Source: Colocasia esculenta (Eukaryota > Streptophyta > Magnoliopsida > Alismatales > Araceae). Taken from it: a DNA stretch of 64,000 bases. Position 1 is the stretch's first letter, and each line of letters opens with the position of its first letter. Positions 1 through 10,810 of this stretch are shown here, one piece after another. The position numbers and the translations under genes were made by a program. The DNA lies in the NCBI GenBank assembly GCA_014218235.1, contig CM024766.1, forward strand, positions 20,805,346 through 20,869,345, in the 5' to 3' direction. The notes below the pieces were generated by a model. That model was not told the DNA's origin. It saw only the letters and a program-made list of their open reading frames with translations, and searched no databases.

Positions 1-939
1 TCTTTCAATAAAGGGAGTCGCATTGTGCACCAAAATATCCATGTAAATATTAGTTTCAACACCAAGAGCATTAAAGAGAGTCATCTCAGTTCACAACTAG
101 AGTGGTCGAGTTAGTCTTAGGTTTGTTTTGCTTCTGCAGCACTCAAGCTAGAGATTACTCCATGCTCGGAGTCTAACATTCCTTCCCCTATCATTAAAGG
201 TCACTTTAAGCATGGATCATCACACACTCACACGGCAACCTTGGTCGGTTCCTCTAGCAAACACCGTTGCTACTTAGGCCATACTTAGAAGGTGCAAAAG
301 CTGTTCTCTTCTTTACCCGGTCGAAGTGCAGGGGTAAAAAAAAAAGACTATTTAGGCGAGGTGACCAACCGAAGCACACCTTGATGAGAGGAATCTCAAA
401 TAGGGACGGTCAATCAGGCCTGCAAAAGAAAAGCCAAATAAAAGTGAGAAGAAGAATAAATGAAAGAAAATCAAGGAATAGGGGCATGGCAAAGAGTGGC
501 AGTACAGTTCCCCGCGGGACGCCCTTGAGCTCGGTCGTACGTATGCCCCAAGCAAGAAACAGGCACAATAAAGTGACCTAAAGTCCCTCCTCAACAGATT
601 GAATCTCTAAGGGGTGTGCTGTGGAAGGAAGCTAAACTTGATTTGTTCTTTAAAACCTGCACTAGACTTATCCCCAAACTTTCTTCTCTTTCTCTCTATA
701 AAGCTACGTCGTCTCCTAGGTATGGCCTTTGTAGTGGCACCGCAAGCTAGGGGAAACCATCTACAGGACGCCACCATCTTAATGTACATCCGACCTTTTG
801 GTGGTCTTTAATGAAAGGGGAATGAATGGGGACCCCTTACCAGTAGTTTGATCTTGCTTTAGTGTTGTAGTAGCAAGGGTGAGTACCTTCCGTCTCATGT
901 GTCTTTTTAGGAAGGGCTAGCGTCGGCTTTAGGCGTTAT

Positions 940-1185
940 TGCAAAAAAACTCAAAAAAACCAATATTGTCAAAAATCCCAAAAATCAAATATTTCCAAAA
1001 TAAAAAAAATCAAATATTTCCAAAATCCAAAAAATCAAATATTACCAAAAATAAAAAAAATCAAATATTGCCAATAATCCCCAAAAAATCAACATTTCCA
1101 AAATCCAAAAATCAGATATTGCAAAAATCTAAAAAAATAAAATAATTTCAAAACTCCAAAAAAAATCAAATGTTTTCAAACTAAA
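940..1185. repeat. A-rich degenerate tandem repeat
   Basis: Units of roughly 30-40 bases built on AAAATCAAATATTTCC recur about seven times with small changes. The lysine-rich open frame running through it (939-1145) is a by-product of the repeat and not a gene. Confidence 0.7.
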
Positions 1186-2487
1186 ATAACAAAAATGAGC
1201 AGATCTAATCATGTATGCTAAGTGTGCAGGTACATTGGCTCCCAAGCATTGATCGCTCAGATCTCCACATTGCTTCATTGCTTTTGTCTGAGTCTTGCTC
1301 ACATCATCTTTACGATCTGTCTCTCCTCCTCAGTCCCATCCATGATTTGAATTTCAAACTCATTATCCCACCAAGTCATTCCCAAGTCCCATACATATTC
1401 TCCCTCAATGGCTACATGAGAAGACTCTCTATGTGTGAACCTGGCGGTTCTTCAGTACTTTGTTTCAATCATGTGGATGACTGAGTTATTTATGCTTATT
1501 GTTGTTAGCTTGTTTAGTGCTTTGTTTATTGCTTCATTTACACACAAAAACAAAAACAAAAAAATCAGAAAAAGTAAAACAAAAAAAATGGCGAGTTCTT
1601 CGCTCCACAGGTAAGTCAGGTAAGTATCCCTATCTGTTCTCCCTTGCATTACTATATGGTACTTATGCTACTATATTATCTTAAGGACCAGCTGGTTTTC
1701 AATGTGTTCTGGGATTTGAGTTCCCCTTCAACAAAAATAGTGATAATCTAGGTGCATATTGCTAATCGTTGGATAGGCCGTTGAGTTAAATAAGTACGGG
1801 GACGATAGATTCAGGCCTACACTGCGGTTGCAGGTAGTCTCTTGACCCATTCTTATTCGGCTTGACAATATTATCCTTGAGTATTTTCTATTTTCTTCTT
1901 TCTTTACATATTGATTTGATGATTTCTTTTTATTTTAGCCCAGCATGCATCATGTAGGACTTTGAGCTTCATGCCACATGATTTGTCAAAAGTTGTTTCC
2001 CTGGTGGTGATCAATCAAGCTTAAGTTTCTTGAACAAGAAATCATATTCCACTTACAATTTAAAGGTCTTCTTTGAACTAGTCCCTTGGTCTAGTTGGCC
2101 AGTACGACTCCTGTCTGGAATTTACTCCCTCCATTCATCAAAATCAGCTTAAATATCCCCATGATCCGTCTTGGTTGCGAACCGCTCACAGGACTTGCAT
2201 CATCGTGACCCGCATGGCACGCACATGTCCTCCCAAGATGAAACCTGCAGGCCAATCGGCTAGGGTACCTCTTAATCAAGAGGTTGATCATCCTTCTTTT
2301 GCTTTCCTTTTGTCGTTCCAGACAGGAGCCGCGTGTGCTCGCTCTTCCTTGAGGTTAGTTTAGAGTCTTCCAGAGAATTTCTATCACTTATTGGTTATGA
2401 CAGGTGTCTCTTTATCTTGATGCCCACTTTTCAGTCCACTCCGCTTCATCCTCGCTCCATTCCATTTCATTACACTTCGCTCTCTTT

Positions 2488-2530
2488 CCGCTTCGCTCCC
2501 TTGCAAAGCGGGCATCAAGGAGGGGCAATC
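2488..2530 (+). promoter_or_regulatory. Polypurine tract with adjacent inverted repeat (Tat-like)
   Basis: CCGCTT (2488-2493) pairs with AAGCGG (2506-2511) across a 12-base loop. It is followed by the purine tract AAGGAGGGGCA and, after a short ATC, by the LTR start TGTAGACACCC at 2531. A purine tract in this position primes plus-strand DNA synthesis in LTR retrotransposons. Confidence 0.6.
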
Positions 2531-4077
2531 TGTAGACACCCGTTTTTGGCCTATAAGTTGAGCTTATTTCTTGTCCATATCATTGATGTCCCAAATTGAT
2601 CATCACTTTCGAGTCCTTCTCTGGCCGATCATGAGCCCATTCACCTTCATTGTCAAGCCCATTCTCAAGCCCATGGCCAAACACCACTTGAAATATCAAA
2701 ACTATACAATCTGCCCAATCTTCTGAACATTCCTTCACTTTGAGAGCTCATAACATCCTCATTTTAAATCCAAATTTGGTATACCATACTATCATTTTGT
2801 AGCCCTATGAGTCTAGAATCCAACACAACAAACATCGCATCAATCCGATATCTGTGGAGAGCGTTATGGCCCTTTTCGTGGGACCTACGCGCACTGCCCC
2901 TAGTGACGCGGCCTGGTGCATAGACGCGACAAGAACGCGGCCCTACGATCTGACGCGACAGCGCCATGCACGTAAACACATTTTTACGTGATTTTCGGCC
3001 TCTCCTTCCATCCTATAGCCTATCTAAAGTCTTTTTGGGTTAGATTACGACCCAAACCTCTTATCCTCATCCCTACGGAGCACCCAAGTCCATCCAAACT
3101 CTAGATAGACTCTCAAACTCTCCCACAACTTGGACTCTCTCTCTAACTCGGGATTGGACTCTATCTCTCTCTTCAACACATCCTAGGACTCTCTAAGGGA
3201 GAGAGGAAGGCTACCACCGAGGAGGAGGTCCCTGGAGGCTCTGCTCACGAGGTCCCATCGTCCCCAAGGCAGAGGAGAAGCTGGACTTCCCATTTTCCTT
3301 CTTTCTCTCTCCTCTTTCTCTCTCATATCGCCTCCAGGACCAGCAGTACTTGCACCTCTTGTGCAGATCGAACCAGGCCAGATCTCTTCGAGGTTTCTTC
3401 ATCAAAGTTGCTCCCCACAGAGACCTCTTCAACCTCGAAGTGGAATCACGTTGGTTGGTGGCTTGTGCGAAAAGTTACAGAAGATTGATCTTCACTTTCT
3501 CTCTCGTATCGAGATCTGCACATGCGGGATTATCGTCTCTTCCACAGCCCAAACCAGGCCGGATCTCTTCAAGATGTCTTCATGAAAGTTGTTCACTACA
3601 ACCTCCTCTCCGACCTCCAACTAGAATCACATCAAACGGTGCAGTATCTGTTTAGTTTTGATTTTTACTTTCTTTTCCATGTTTTACACATGTATGCATG
3701 AGTTAGGATTCCTCCTTCTCCTCTTCCATGATTTCTCCCCATGTTTTCCTACTACCCAAGGGGTTTAAAAACCACCCCCAGGTCCATTCCCTCCATGCTC
3801 CATATCTTTCTTCTATTTAAGAATAGCTACTACACTTAACATAGTCTGACAGGGTTTTATTTCTTGTTTTCGTTGTTTTGGCAGGCACCCAAGCGAAGAT
3901 CCACGAGCGGCTCTCATCCTCCGGCCGGCTAGAGGACGGGAACGAGGTCCCATCCATCATCTCCCACACAGAAGAGAACGCGACGGTGTAGGGCGACGCG
4001 ACAAGAGACGCGTCAGCTAGGGGTGACGCGATATCAGCACTTTCGCGGCAACCATGACTGCCGCGATATAAGGTACA
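2531..4077 (+). mobile_element. 3' LTR of a Tat/Ogre-like element (right end uncertain)
   Basis: Begins TGTAGACACCCG directly after a polypurine tract. The right end is placed provisionally at the CA of GGTACA (4077), because retroelement coding sequence of another type is recognisable soon after; no target-site duplication could be confirmed. The LTR holds two clusters of GACGCGAC-type motifs (about 2885-2960 and 3975-4060) and a short inverted repeat CGCGGCA/TGCCGCG near its end. No gene is seen in it. Confidence 0.45.
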
Positions 4078-5439
4078 CCCCCATTCTCTCTCCTTTTCCT
4101 AGAGTAGTTAGCCCAGACATTTCTCTTCTCATTAGGCAACTATCTAGGTGGCGATCACATCCTATTTTCCATGCTATCATATTTGGTATTCATGTCTGTG
4201 TTGAGGGGTGCACAATCCCTGTGATTACACCTAGGAGTGCGACTTTCTCCACCTGCACCAAGGCAGACTCAAATATGATGTTCTGGGCCATCTAGAACCA
4301 AGATATCAATATGGCAGAAGTTATAATTGAGTGGATGAAGTTTGCGACTGTGATGATTTGGGACAAGAAGAGCAAGCTTAATGTATGTCTTCCTTATGCT
4401 CATCTGTTAACGAAGATTTTCCAGTACCATCACATCAGCTTATGTGGTGAGGTTTCTGAGAAGATGGGCCAGTCAATTAGGAGCAGAAATTTGAAGAAAA
4501 GTGGTTTCTCTTTGGTAGCTGGGTATGGACCAAAACCTCAGTAGCTGAAGGTGAGGCCATCATCGGAGAATCCCCAGAAGTCCAAGTCCCTGAAACAGAA
4601 GAAGAAGAAGCTCAGGCGGTGGCTGTAGCAGTGCATCTAAATGTCCAAGTTTAGCAAGAGAAAGTCAGGGCAGAGATGCCAGTGGCCCAAAAGAGCAAGA
4701 AGAAGCAGCAGCATATGTCAGAGTTGAAGACTCAGTGGTCAGTGGAAGCAGAATTAAGGATGTACCTATTGATCAAATTGAGCCCGTTAGGTAAGTTTTA
4801 GAGGTTGTTACTCCCTCCTCTCGTGTAGCATCAGTAATTCGAGATGTGCTGGACTCTATCACCAGCACTCAGGGGGAACAAGAAAAAGCTTGTGAAGAAG
4901 TGGTTCTAGAGGTTGTGGCACCAGGCCACAATGAGGATGTTCAGATGGACAATGCTCCTATTCAGGGGGAGCATGTAGTTGAGAATGAAGCAGAGACTCA
5001 AGGGGAGCACACTGCTAGTGCCCCGGTTGATGAATTTTAAGGTGTTCTGGAGAGCATCGCAGATGAAGAAGAAGCTCATGATGAAAATGTGGAGCTCGCT
5101 GCTAGGGCAAGTGACAAAGGCAAAGGTATAGCTCCTGAGATCCCTCTTCTCACAAGGAAGCCACACAGGAGGCTAAGGTAGAAGAAGCTGAAAGTTAATA
5201 TGAAGCCAATTATTGACCGATTGGATGCTTAAGGTCAAATTCTTTGCTCTGTCCAACTTGATATAGCTTCAATGTTCATAAGCCAGAGCAAAGCAGCTAC
5301 AGAAATGGGAATGGTTAGGAATGCCCTAAGATGGGTAAGAAGTGAGCTGGGCAGCATCAAAGATTCAGTGGCAACTCTTTCAAATCTCATAAAGGCACAA
5401 TCTCCTGCCCCTTCTACTCCCACTCCATCAGTCCCATAG
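4078..5439 (+). pseudogene. E5 env-like / plant transposon-like ORF, decayed 5' part
   Basis: Broken coding sequence that joins the open frame starting after 5439. The frame-3 part (about 4110-4520) contains the string LPYAHLLTKIFQ and the phrase TPRSATFSTCTKAD, which I associate with the 'putative plant transposon protein' family often found in Sirevirus and other plant LTR elements. Reading then passes to frame 2 near 4520 (acidic EEEE-rich stretch, TAG at 4652) and to frame 1 near 4795. In frame 1 there are in-frame stops at 5038, 5179, 5230 and 5437. Each stop could be a single substitution, so this is one old gene with two frameshifts and at least five stops. Function is unknown; an envelope-like role is only inferred from its place between where pol should be and the 3' LTR. 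Confidence 0.6.
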
Positions 5440-7206
5440 GAGTCAGGGCCAAATGTGGAAGAAGTCCGGCCATCAGGGCCTATTGATGCTGAGCATTCAC
5501 GGCCATCTGGGCCATCAGTTGTGGCAGATTCAGGGCAATCAGGGCCAAAGAATGTGGCAGAAGTCTGGCCATATGGGTCAAGTTCTAAAGAGCCAGCAGG
5601 GCCATCTGGGCCACCATTTGTTGAAGCTGAGAAGTTAGGGCCATTAGGGCCAGTTGAGGATGTATCTGGGCCATCCGGGCCAATGGAGTCTGAGGCTGTA
5701 CCTACCCGAGCAGATGAAGACCAGGCTGTAGTACCAGAGCCCTATATCTCTTCATCTCTTTCCACTCCAACACCTCCTTCTCCACCATCATCCTCCACTG
5801 CACCTCCAGCTCCTGCCACCTTCAAACAACCCCTTCCTAAACACATATCACCACCCACTCCATTTCCTATTGCCTCTTCCTCATCTCCTGCTTCCTCCAC
5901 ATCCAACCATCCTCCTATTGTTGAGGTTCCTCCAGCATCATCTTCAACTGGAGCCTCTTCTTCTGGTCCTTCAACTTCTGAACCATCCATACCACCTCCA
6001 TCTAACTCTCATTCCTTTCTTCATCCTCCTACTCCTCCCTCCTTTATCACCATCATTCTCGAGGGTGCCCAACTTGAACATCATATGATCCAGGACATTA
6101 AAGATGAGTTTGAAGTAGCAATGCTTCGCTCAATCCTGTCAGTTGGGACTCACCTCCATAGGATAGGCTCTTCCAGCCCTGCTCCTAAGAAACGGAAAAT
6201 TTCCTCCAACAGTGCCATCTCTTCTGAGCCTCTCTTTCCACCTCTTTGGTTTTCTCTCACAGTTGAAAATCGAAGAAGGTCCCTCTACTGTGAATATCTC
6301 CAGAAATACACCTTTGCTACTATTTTTGGACTTCCTTATCTAAATCTCACCGAACATCTCAATATCATTCTTCCTTTTTCTTCCTTATCCAAGGCTGAAC
6401 AGTCAAAAAATTTTACCTTGACTGAAGCCAAAACTGAAGAACAGTGGGCTCGGGGGCACAAGCCTCTTTACAACAAATTTCTTCAAGCTCAGGCAGCCAG
6501 ATACCCACCCCGAGATCATCCTTTGACTCTCTCTGAGTGGTTCCAGATCCATCACAAGGATACCTGGGGGCCCTTTATTCAGAAGGAAATCAAGCTTATC
6601 CGTCACTTTCAGATGTTCAATGATTACTGCTATCTTAACAATTTACCTGAAGTTCAGCTTGGCCAATTCTGGCGAGCCATTTCTACTCCTGGTTCAAATG
6701 ATGGTCATACCACTTCCATCGAAGTGGATTTTGCAACCTTGGAAATTCCAGATGTTGTGTTTCTGCCTCCTCTCCATTCCCTCGTCATCGAACCTGCCGT
6801 GAGAACCATAATTTTTGAAAGATTTGCAGGGGTAATGGGCAGAATTTTAGTACAGAAAAGAAGTTCACTCTCTTTCCACATATTTGTCTTCAGGGAATAT
6901 CATCAGGGCCACATCAAGTCTGATGTTCTTGCCCTTCTCTTGTCTGAATTTGAGCACTTATCTCCACCAGAATGGGAAAAGCTTTACCCCCTCACAGCTC
7001 AGCAGCTTACTGATCTCAATTCTTCTCAAGCCAGATCAAATCAACCTCCTTTGTCTGCTGCAAAATTTCTAGATCTTAACTCCATTCATCTTGTAAGAGA
7101 CTCATATGATACATGGGTTGAGAGATACAAGGTATATGTGGCTATGAAAAAGGAACTGAAGCACCAACATATCTTCTACCACATAACTTTAGATAAGTTC
7201 CTTTAG
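5440..7206 (+). CDS. E5 env-like / plant transposon-like ORF, open 3' part
   Basis: An open frame of about 588 codons, the longest in the window, in the same frame as the broken part upstream. Residues 1-90 are a low-complexity run built on repeated SGPSGP. About 100-200 are Ser/Pro/Thr-rich. A globular part from about 200 to the end contains a basic patch PKKRKI that could be a nuclear signal, and aromatic-rich segments such as PLWFSLTVENRRRSLY. No clear transmembrane segment or fusion peptide is seen, which argues against a true envelope protein. There is no good ATG at the start: the frame opens after a TAG, and a GTG at 5455 is the first alternative start. It therefore probably represents the C-terminal two thirds of a larger, now broken protein. 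It lies just upstream of two polypurine tracts and the 3' LTR, where Sirevirus-type elements carry their extra ORF. Confidence 0.6.
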   Translation, partial: ESGPNVEEVRPSGPIDAEHSRPSGPSVVADSGQSGPKNVAEVWPYGSSSKEPAGPSGPPFVEAEKLGPLGPVEDVSGPSGPMESEAVPTRADEDQAVVPEPYISSSLSTPTPPSPPSSSTAPPAPATFKQPLPKHISPPTPFPIASSSSPASSTSNHPPIVEVPPASSSTGASSSGPSTSEPSIPPPSNSHSFLHPPTPPSFITIILEGAQLEHHMIQDIKDEFEVAMLRSILSVGTHLHRIGSSSPAPKKRKISSNSAISSEPLFPPLWFSLTVENRRRSLYCEYLQKYTFATIFGLPYLNLTEHLNIILPFSSLSKAEQSKNFTLTEAKTEEQWARGHKPLYNKFLQAQAARYPPRDHPLTLSEWFQIHHKDTWGPFIQKEIKLIRHFQMFNDYCYLNNLPEVQLGQFWRAISTPGSNDGHTTSIEVDFATLEIPDVVFLPPLHSLVIEPAVRTIIFERFAGVMGRILVQKRSSLSFHIFVFREYHQGHIKSDVLALLLSEFEHLSPPEWEKLYPLTAQQLTDLNSSQARSNQPPLSAAKFLDLNSIHLVRDSYDTWVERYKVYVAMKKELKHQHIFYHITLDKFL

Positions 7207-7664
7207 CATGCCAGTTTTGGTACCTCTACCTTTTACAAAATGTCTCTTGGCAGGGATGTGTATGGAATTTTTGTGGAAGCTCAAAGACAACTTCACATCC
7301 AGAGGATGGCCCCTGTTATGGGCCCTTCCTACTCTATGGTTTTTGGAGCCTTCCAAGCTTATTTTGAAGAGCAGGAATGCAAAGCTTGCCCAATCATTGT
7401 CTGCCATGCCTCTCTTTTGTCTCCTGCCTCCTATCTTCCTGTACCTTCCAATGAGTAATATAAATGATTTCCTTTGCTCCCAATTCTCTTTCTTCTCTTC
7501 TTTCTTTGTCTCATTGTCTTATCTTTTTGCTTAATGACAAAAAGGGGGAGAAAAATAACTATTCTGAAATACATTTCTCAAATTTCTTCAGCAAATTTAC
7601 TTACATTTATTTCAGAACTTTCTATACACATGTTATGTTTTGTCATCACCAAAAAGGGGGAGAT
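7207..7664 (+). promoter_or_regulatory. E5 3' untranslated region with two polypurine tracts
   Basis: Two AAAAAGGGGGAG tracts lie at about 7540-7551 and 7651-7662; the second abuts the 3' LTR. Each is preceded by an inverted repeat: CTTTTTG (7523-7529) with CAAAAAG (7538-7544), and TTTTG (7638-7642) with CAAAA (7650-7654). Repeated GGGGGAG tracts before the 3' LTR are a known trait of Sireviruses. No gene is seen. Confidence 0.75.
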
Positions 7665-9679
7665 TGATGATCAGTTCATTCCCATATAATTTTATTTATT
7701 ATATGCCTATTTTGGTGATTAAAAAAACATTAATAACGTACTGTCTAACAAGTTCTGCTAAAGCTTAGTCACAGGAAATAAATCAGGCAAAATCAAGCAA
7801 AACCTGTAAGTATTCTTACGCTGTAGCAGTTAAAGTTTAGAGCATGTAAGTTTTTTAAGTACACATCGACTTCCTAAGTTTCATATCGACTTCATTAGAA
7901 TCATAACTATTTCTATACTATTATCAATTTTAGTTTCACAAGGATTTCATAAGTATCACAACGATTTGTTAAGTGAGAAACAACGATTTGGTTCTCACAA
8001 CGATTTGTTAAGTGAGAAACAACGATTTGGTCTCACAACGATTTGATATGTTACATAACGACTTGGTCATCGTAACGATTCGATAAGTTACATAATGACT
8101 TGGTCGCCGTAACGATTCGATAAGTTACATAACGACTTGGTCGCCGTAACGATTTGATAAAGCAAACAATATATTGGTCACTGCGTGGATTTGATAAGTA
8201 GCACAACGATTTGTGTTCACACCGACTTACTTTTAAGGATTTGCTTATAACGATTTGCTCACAATGATTTGTGTTCACAACGACTTACTTATATCTGTAT
8301 AAGGACTTATGTTCACATCCATTTTTCTGTTTAAACAATGATTTGGTTGCCGTAATGATTTGCTTTCACTTGAAGAACGATTTGATCATTATATCGATTC
8401 GATAAGTGAAACAACGATTTGTTTATGTGTGAATAACGAATTGCTTATGTTTGTATAACGATTTGCTTATTCGCATACAATGACTTGTATACACAACAAG
8501 TTCATAAGTTGTACAACTATTTCTCTATCATAACGACTTCGTCGAAACTTACACATTCAAATGTATTTACAAGTATTATGAAAGTCAAAGTATTCGCGTG
8601 CACATCTCTAGTATCCTCATATTTATTATGATTGTTCACATCATATGCACGTTGCTTTCTATTCCCATGCTCCTGTAAGAAGCGCTTTTCATATAGCAGA
8701 ATGGCATTCCTATTTTGATGTATATTCTTTCTAACGTTGACTGACAAGTATGGAGACAGTCTAGCTGTCTCTGCTTTAGCATTTAATATGTGCAGGTCTT
8801 TGCCAGGACCATGTCATACAACGTTGGACAAAATAGAAGCTGAAGGATATCAAGATGGATCTTCTCCCTGCGTGCATGGATCGTAAAGCATTAAATGACT
8901 GCAAGCACACCTATCCGAACCATGCAGTCTAATGAGCATCCAACCTAGAGACAACAGTCACTTCAACGGATATATTTTTCAAAGAGAAGGATATATAGAT
9001 GACTGATGACTCCATAGAGAACAACTTTTGAGTGTTGAACTTACAACCTGCGAGCATCAGAAAAAAGAGCCCTGAGCTTCACTCCCTAGCTTGATGTAGC
9101 TCTTGCTCTCCGTTTTTCATTATTTTTATCATTTGGAGAGCTAGTGTGTTCTGAGAGATTTTCTTATTGTATATCATTCTCTCTCAGTCACTACCTCAGA
9201 TCGAGCATTTGTTGTAAGCTTGGTCTAGGTGCATTTTGCCTTTATTTTCACTTGTGGTGAAGTTCCTCTTCAGGCTATCAAGAGAAGACCTGTTGTGAAC
9301 AGGTGGTTTGTGTTCCCTTCGGCAAGGAAGGAAGACCTAGGTATCAGGGTGTTTGTATTCCTCTTCAAGGTTAGAAAAGAATGCCAGCTGCGACTAGATG
9401 TGTAAGGGTCCTTAAGGGGGACAGTACCCTTGGTAGTGACAGCGCAAGTTGTTGATTGGGGACTAGACGTAGGACTCCTTGGTATAAGAGGGCTGAACCA
9501 GGATAAAAATCTCCTGTTGTATGTGTGATTGCTTTTGTGCGTTTGTTTGTCTTAATTCATCTAACACTAACTATTATCTTTAGTGTTTTTCTGTTAAGCA
9601 TTTTTGTTAACAGGTTTTAATCGAAAAGAATTTTTAGAATCCCATTCACCCCCCCTCTGGGCTTGCTAGCTGGGCAACA
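7665..9679 (+). mobile_element. E5 3' LTR (Sirevirus-like copia)
   Basis: Runs from TGATGATCAG, directly after the polypurine tract, to GGGCAACA, about 2.0 kb. The end has the run TTCACCCCCCCTCTGGG typical of the U5 end of Sirevirus LTRs. The expected 5-bp duplication on the right would be CATGA (9680-9684); the 5' copy is outside the window. It carries the ACGATTTG array described separately and no gene. The element is inserted in the gypsy LTR called E8. Confidence 0.75.
7860..8540. repeat. ACGATTTG / ACGACTTG array inside the E5 LTR
   Basis: Several tens of copies of an 8-9 base motif (AACGATTTG, ACGACTTGG, AACGATTCG) spaced about 15-25 bases. Between about 8045 and 8160 they form a longer tandem unit of roughly 37 bases. 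The array lies in the 5' half of the LTR. Open frames through it are not genes. Confidence 0.8.
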
Positions 9680-10334
9680 CATGAAACTTGTAGAGGACAT
9701 CAAGATGAAGAGATCTATGCCTTTGGGCTGAAAAAAATTGGTCTCGTAAGGCATGCAAACAAACATAAACAAGAAACGGAACAGACATGCACGTTGATGG
9801 GAAAATGCTTATAACTTGATGGATTCATAATGGAATTTGGGCAAATCACTTGCAACCAAAAGTAGACAAGATGCACTACAAGATAAGAGGACTTAGATTC
9901 TTCTTTGGCCCGAGAATACCTACCTTTGTGTAGATCCAAGTCTGGTTTATGTACAGGTCGCAGCAGAGCATGGTTGCGGAAGAAGCTCCGTTCTCTAACT
10001 GTTGTCCTCTGTTCCTGGTGCCCTAGCACAGCCTTCCACGACCCCAACACAATGTAGAACCTTCAACCTAAGCCTTAGGTCGAGTTCTTATATGTCTAGG
10101 GTTTATTCCATGTCCTATCATAACTAGGAAACATGGGGTGCTGTTCTAGCTAGCTCCCTTCCTTGTTTTGGTGATCTCCCCTCCCAATTGGAGTGGGATT
10201 GCCATTAGATGATGCTTGCCATGGTGGGTCACGAATTTTATTTCCTTTCTTGACTATTTACCATGGTTTAAATCCCACATTTACCCTCTTCTATTTCCCC
10301 CCTAATTATGGTTACGAATTTCTTGGGTATTTTC
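9680..10334 (-). mobile_element. E8 gypsy LTR, inner piece left of E4
   Basis: Continues after the E4 insertion at 48583-48738, where it ends in GGGTTACTACA, like other gypsy LTR ends here. It contains the CCTACCTTT motif (9919-9927, AAAGGTAGG on the minus strand) found after the TATA box in E1, E2 and E6 LTRs. Its left part is cut off by the E5 insertion. No gene is seen; the open frame at 9715-10050 is unsupported. The TSD copy TTTTC at 10330-10334 marks the E4 insertion. Confidence 0.6.
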
Positions 10335-10810
10335 TGTTGGGTTGAGTGTGTTTTGGAATTTCCTAAAGTTGCACTTTAATGATAACCAATGAACATCACT
10401 CATACTTTGATTTTGATGATGACATACTGTGATTTTAATGATGACATACTGTGGTATTGATGATGACATATTGTATTTTAATGATGAGATATTAGGATTT
10501 TGATGATGACATATCATTATTTTAATGATGACATACTGTGATTTTAATGATGACATACTGTGGTATTGATGATGACATATTGTATTTTAATGATGAGATA
10601 TTAGGATTTTGATGATGACATATCATTATTTTAATGATGACATATTGCTATGTTAATGATGTCATACCATGATTTTATTGATGACATATTGTGATTTTGA
10701 TGATGATATGTTGAACATGTTATACATTCTATACATATCACGATAATGCTTAAACAACATGTTCTTGATGTTTAATATCTCATATTTTAATGATAATATT
10801 TTAGACTAAT
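10335..10810 (+). mobile_element. E4 5' LTR, first piece
   Basis: Matches 46569-47045 of the 3' LTR nearly base for base. It is interrupted at 10810/10811 by E3 and resumes at 40111. It contains the TGATGACATA array. Confidence 0.9.
10407..10705. repeat. TGATGACATA array (E4 5' LTR)
   Basis: About 14 copies of TGATGACATA-like words separated by T-rich 8-15 base spacers, containing a larger internal duplication of about 125 bases. The array recurs at 46637-46950 in the 3' LTR. Confidence 0.85.

Larger units (their letters stand above)
1..2530 (+). other. 3' non-coding part of a Tat/Ogre-like gypsy element
   Basis: No convincing protein is seen; the open frames here are short and match no family I know. 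The stretch ends in a purine-rich tract followed by an LTR start, so it is read as the long 3' untranslated region typical of Tat/Ogre gypsy elements, whose coding part would lie left of the window. It holds an A-rich tandem repeat at about 940-1185. The assignment is an inference from the boundary at 2530/2531. Confidence 0.45.

Noticed and set aside
267..581. Open frame of 104 codons rich in Arg and Lys.
   Set aside because: No family resemblance, and it lies in presumed 3' non-coding sequence of a Tat-like element.
5453..5638. Short open frame in a second frame over the SGP repeat.
   Set aside because: It overlaps the longer frame and arises from the repetitive GGGCCATC sequence.
10407..10705. 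Regular repeat-spacer look suggesting a CRISPR array.
   Set aside because: Repeats are about 10 bases with variable T-rich spacers, duplicated in both LTRs of a plant element.
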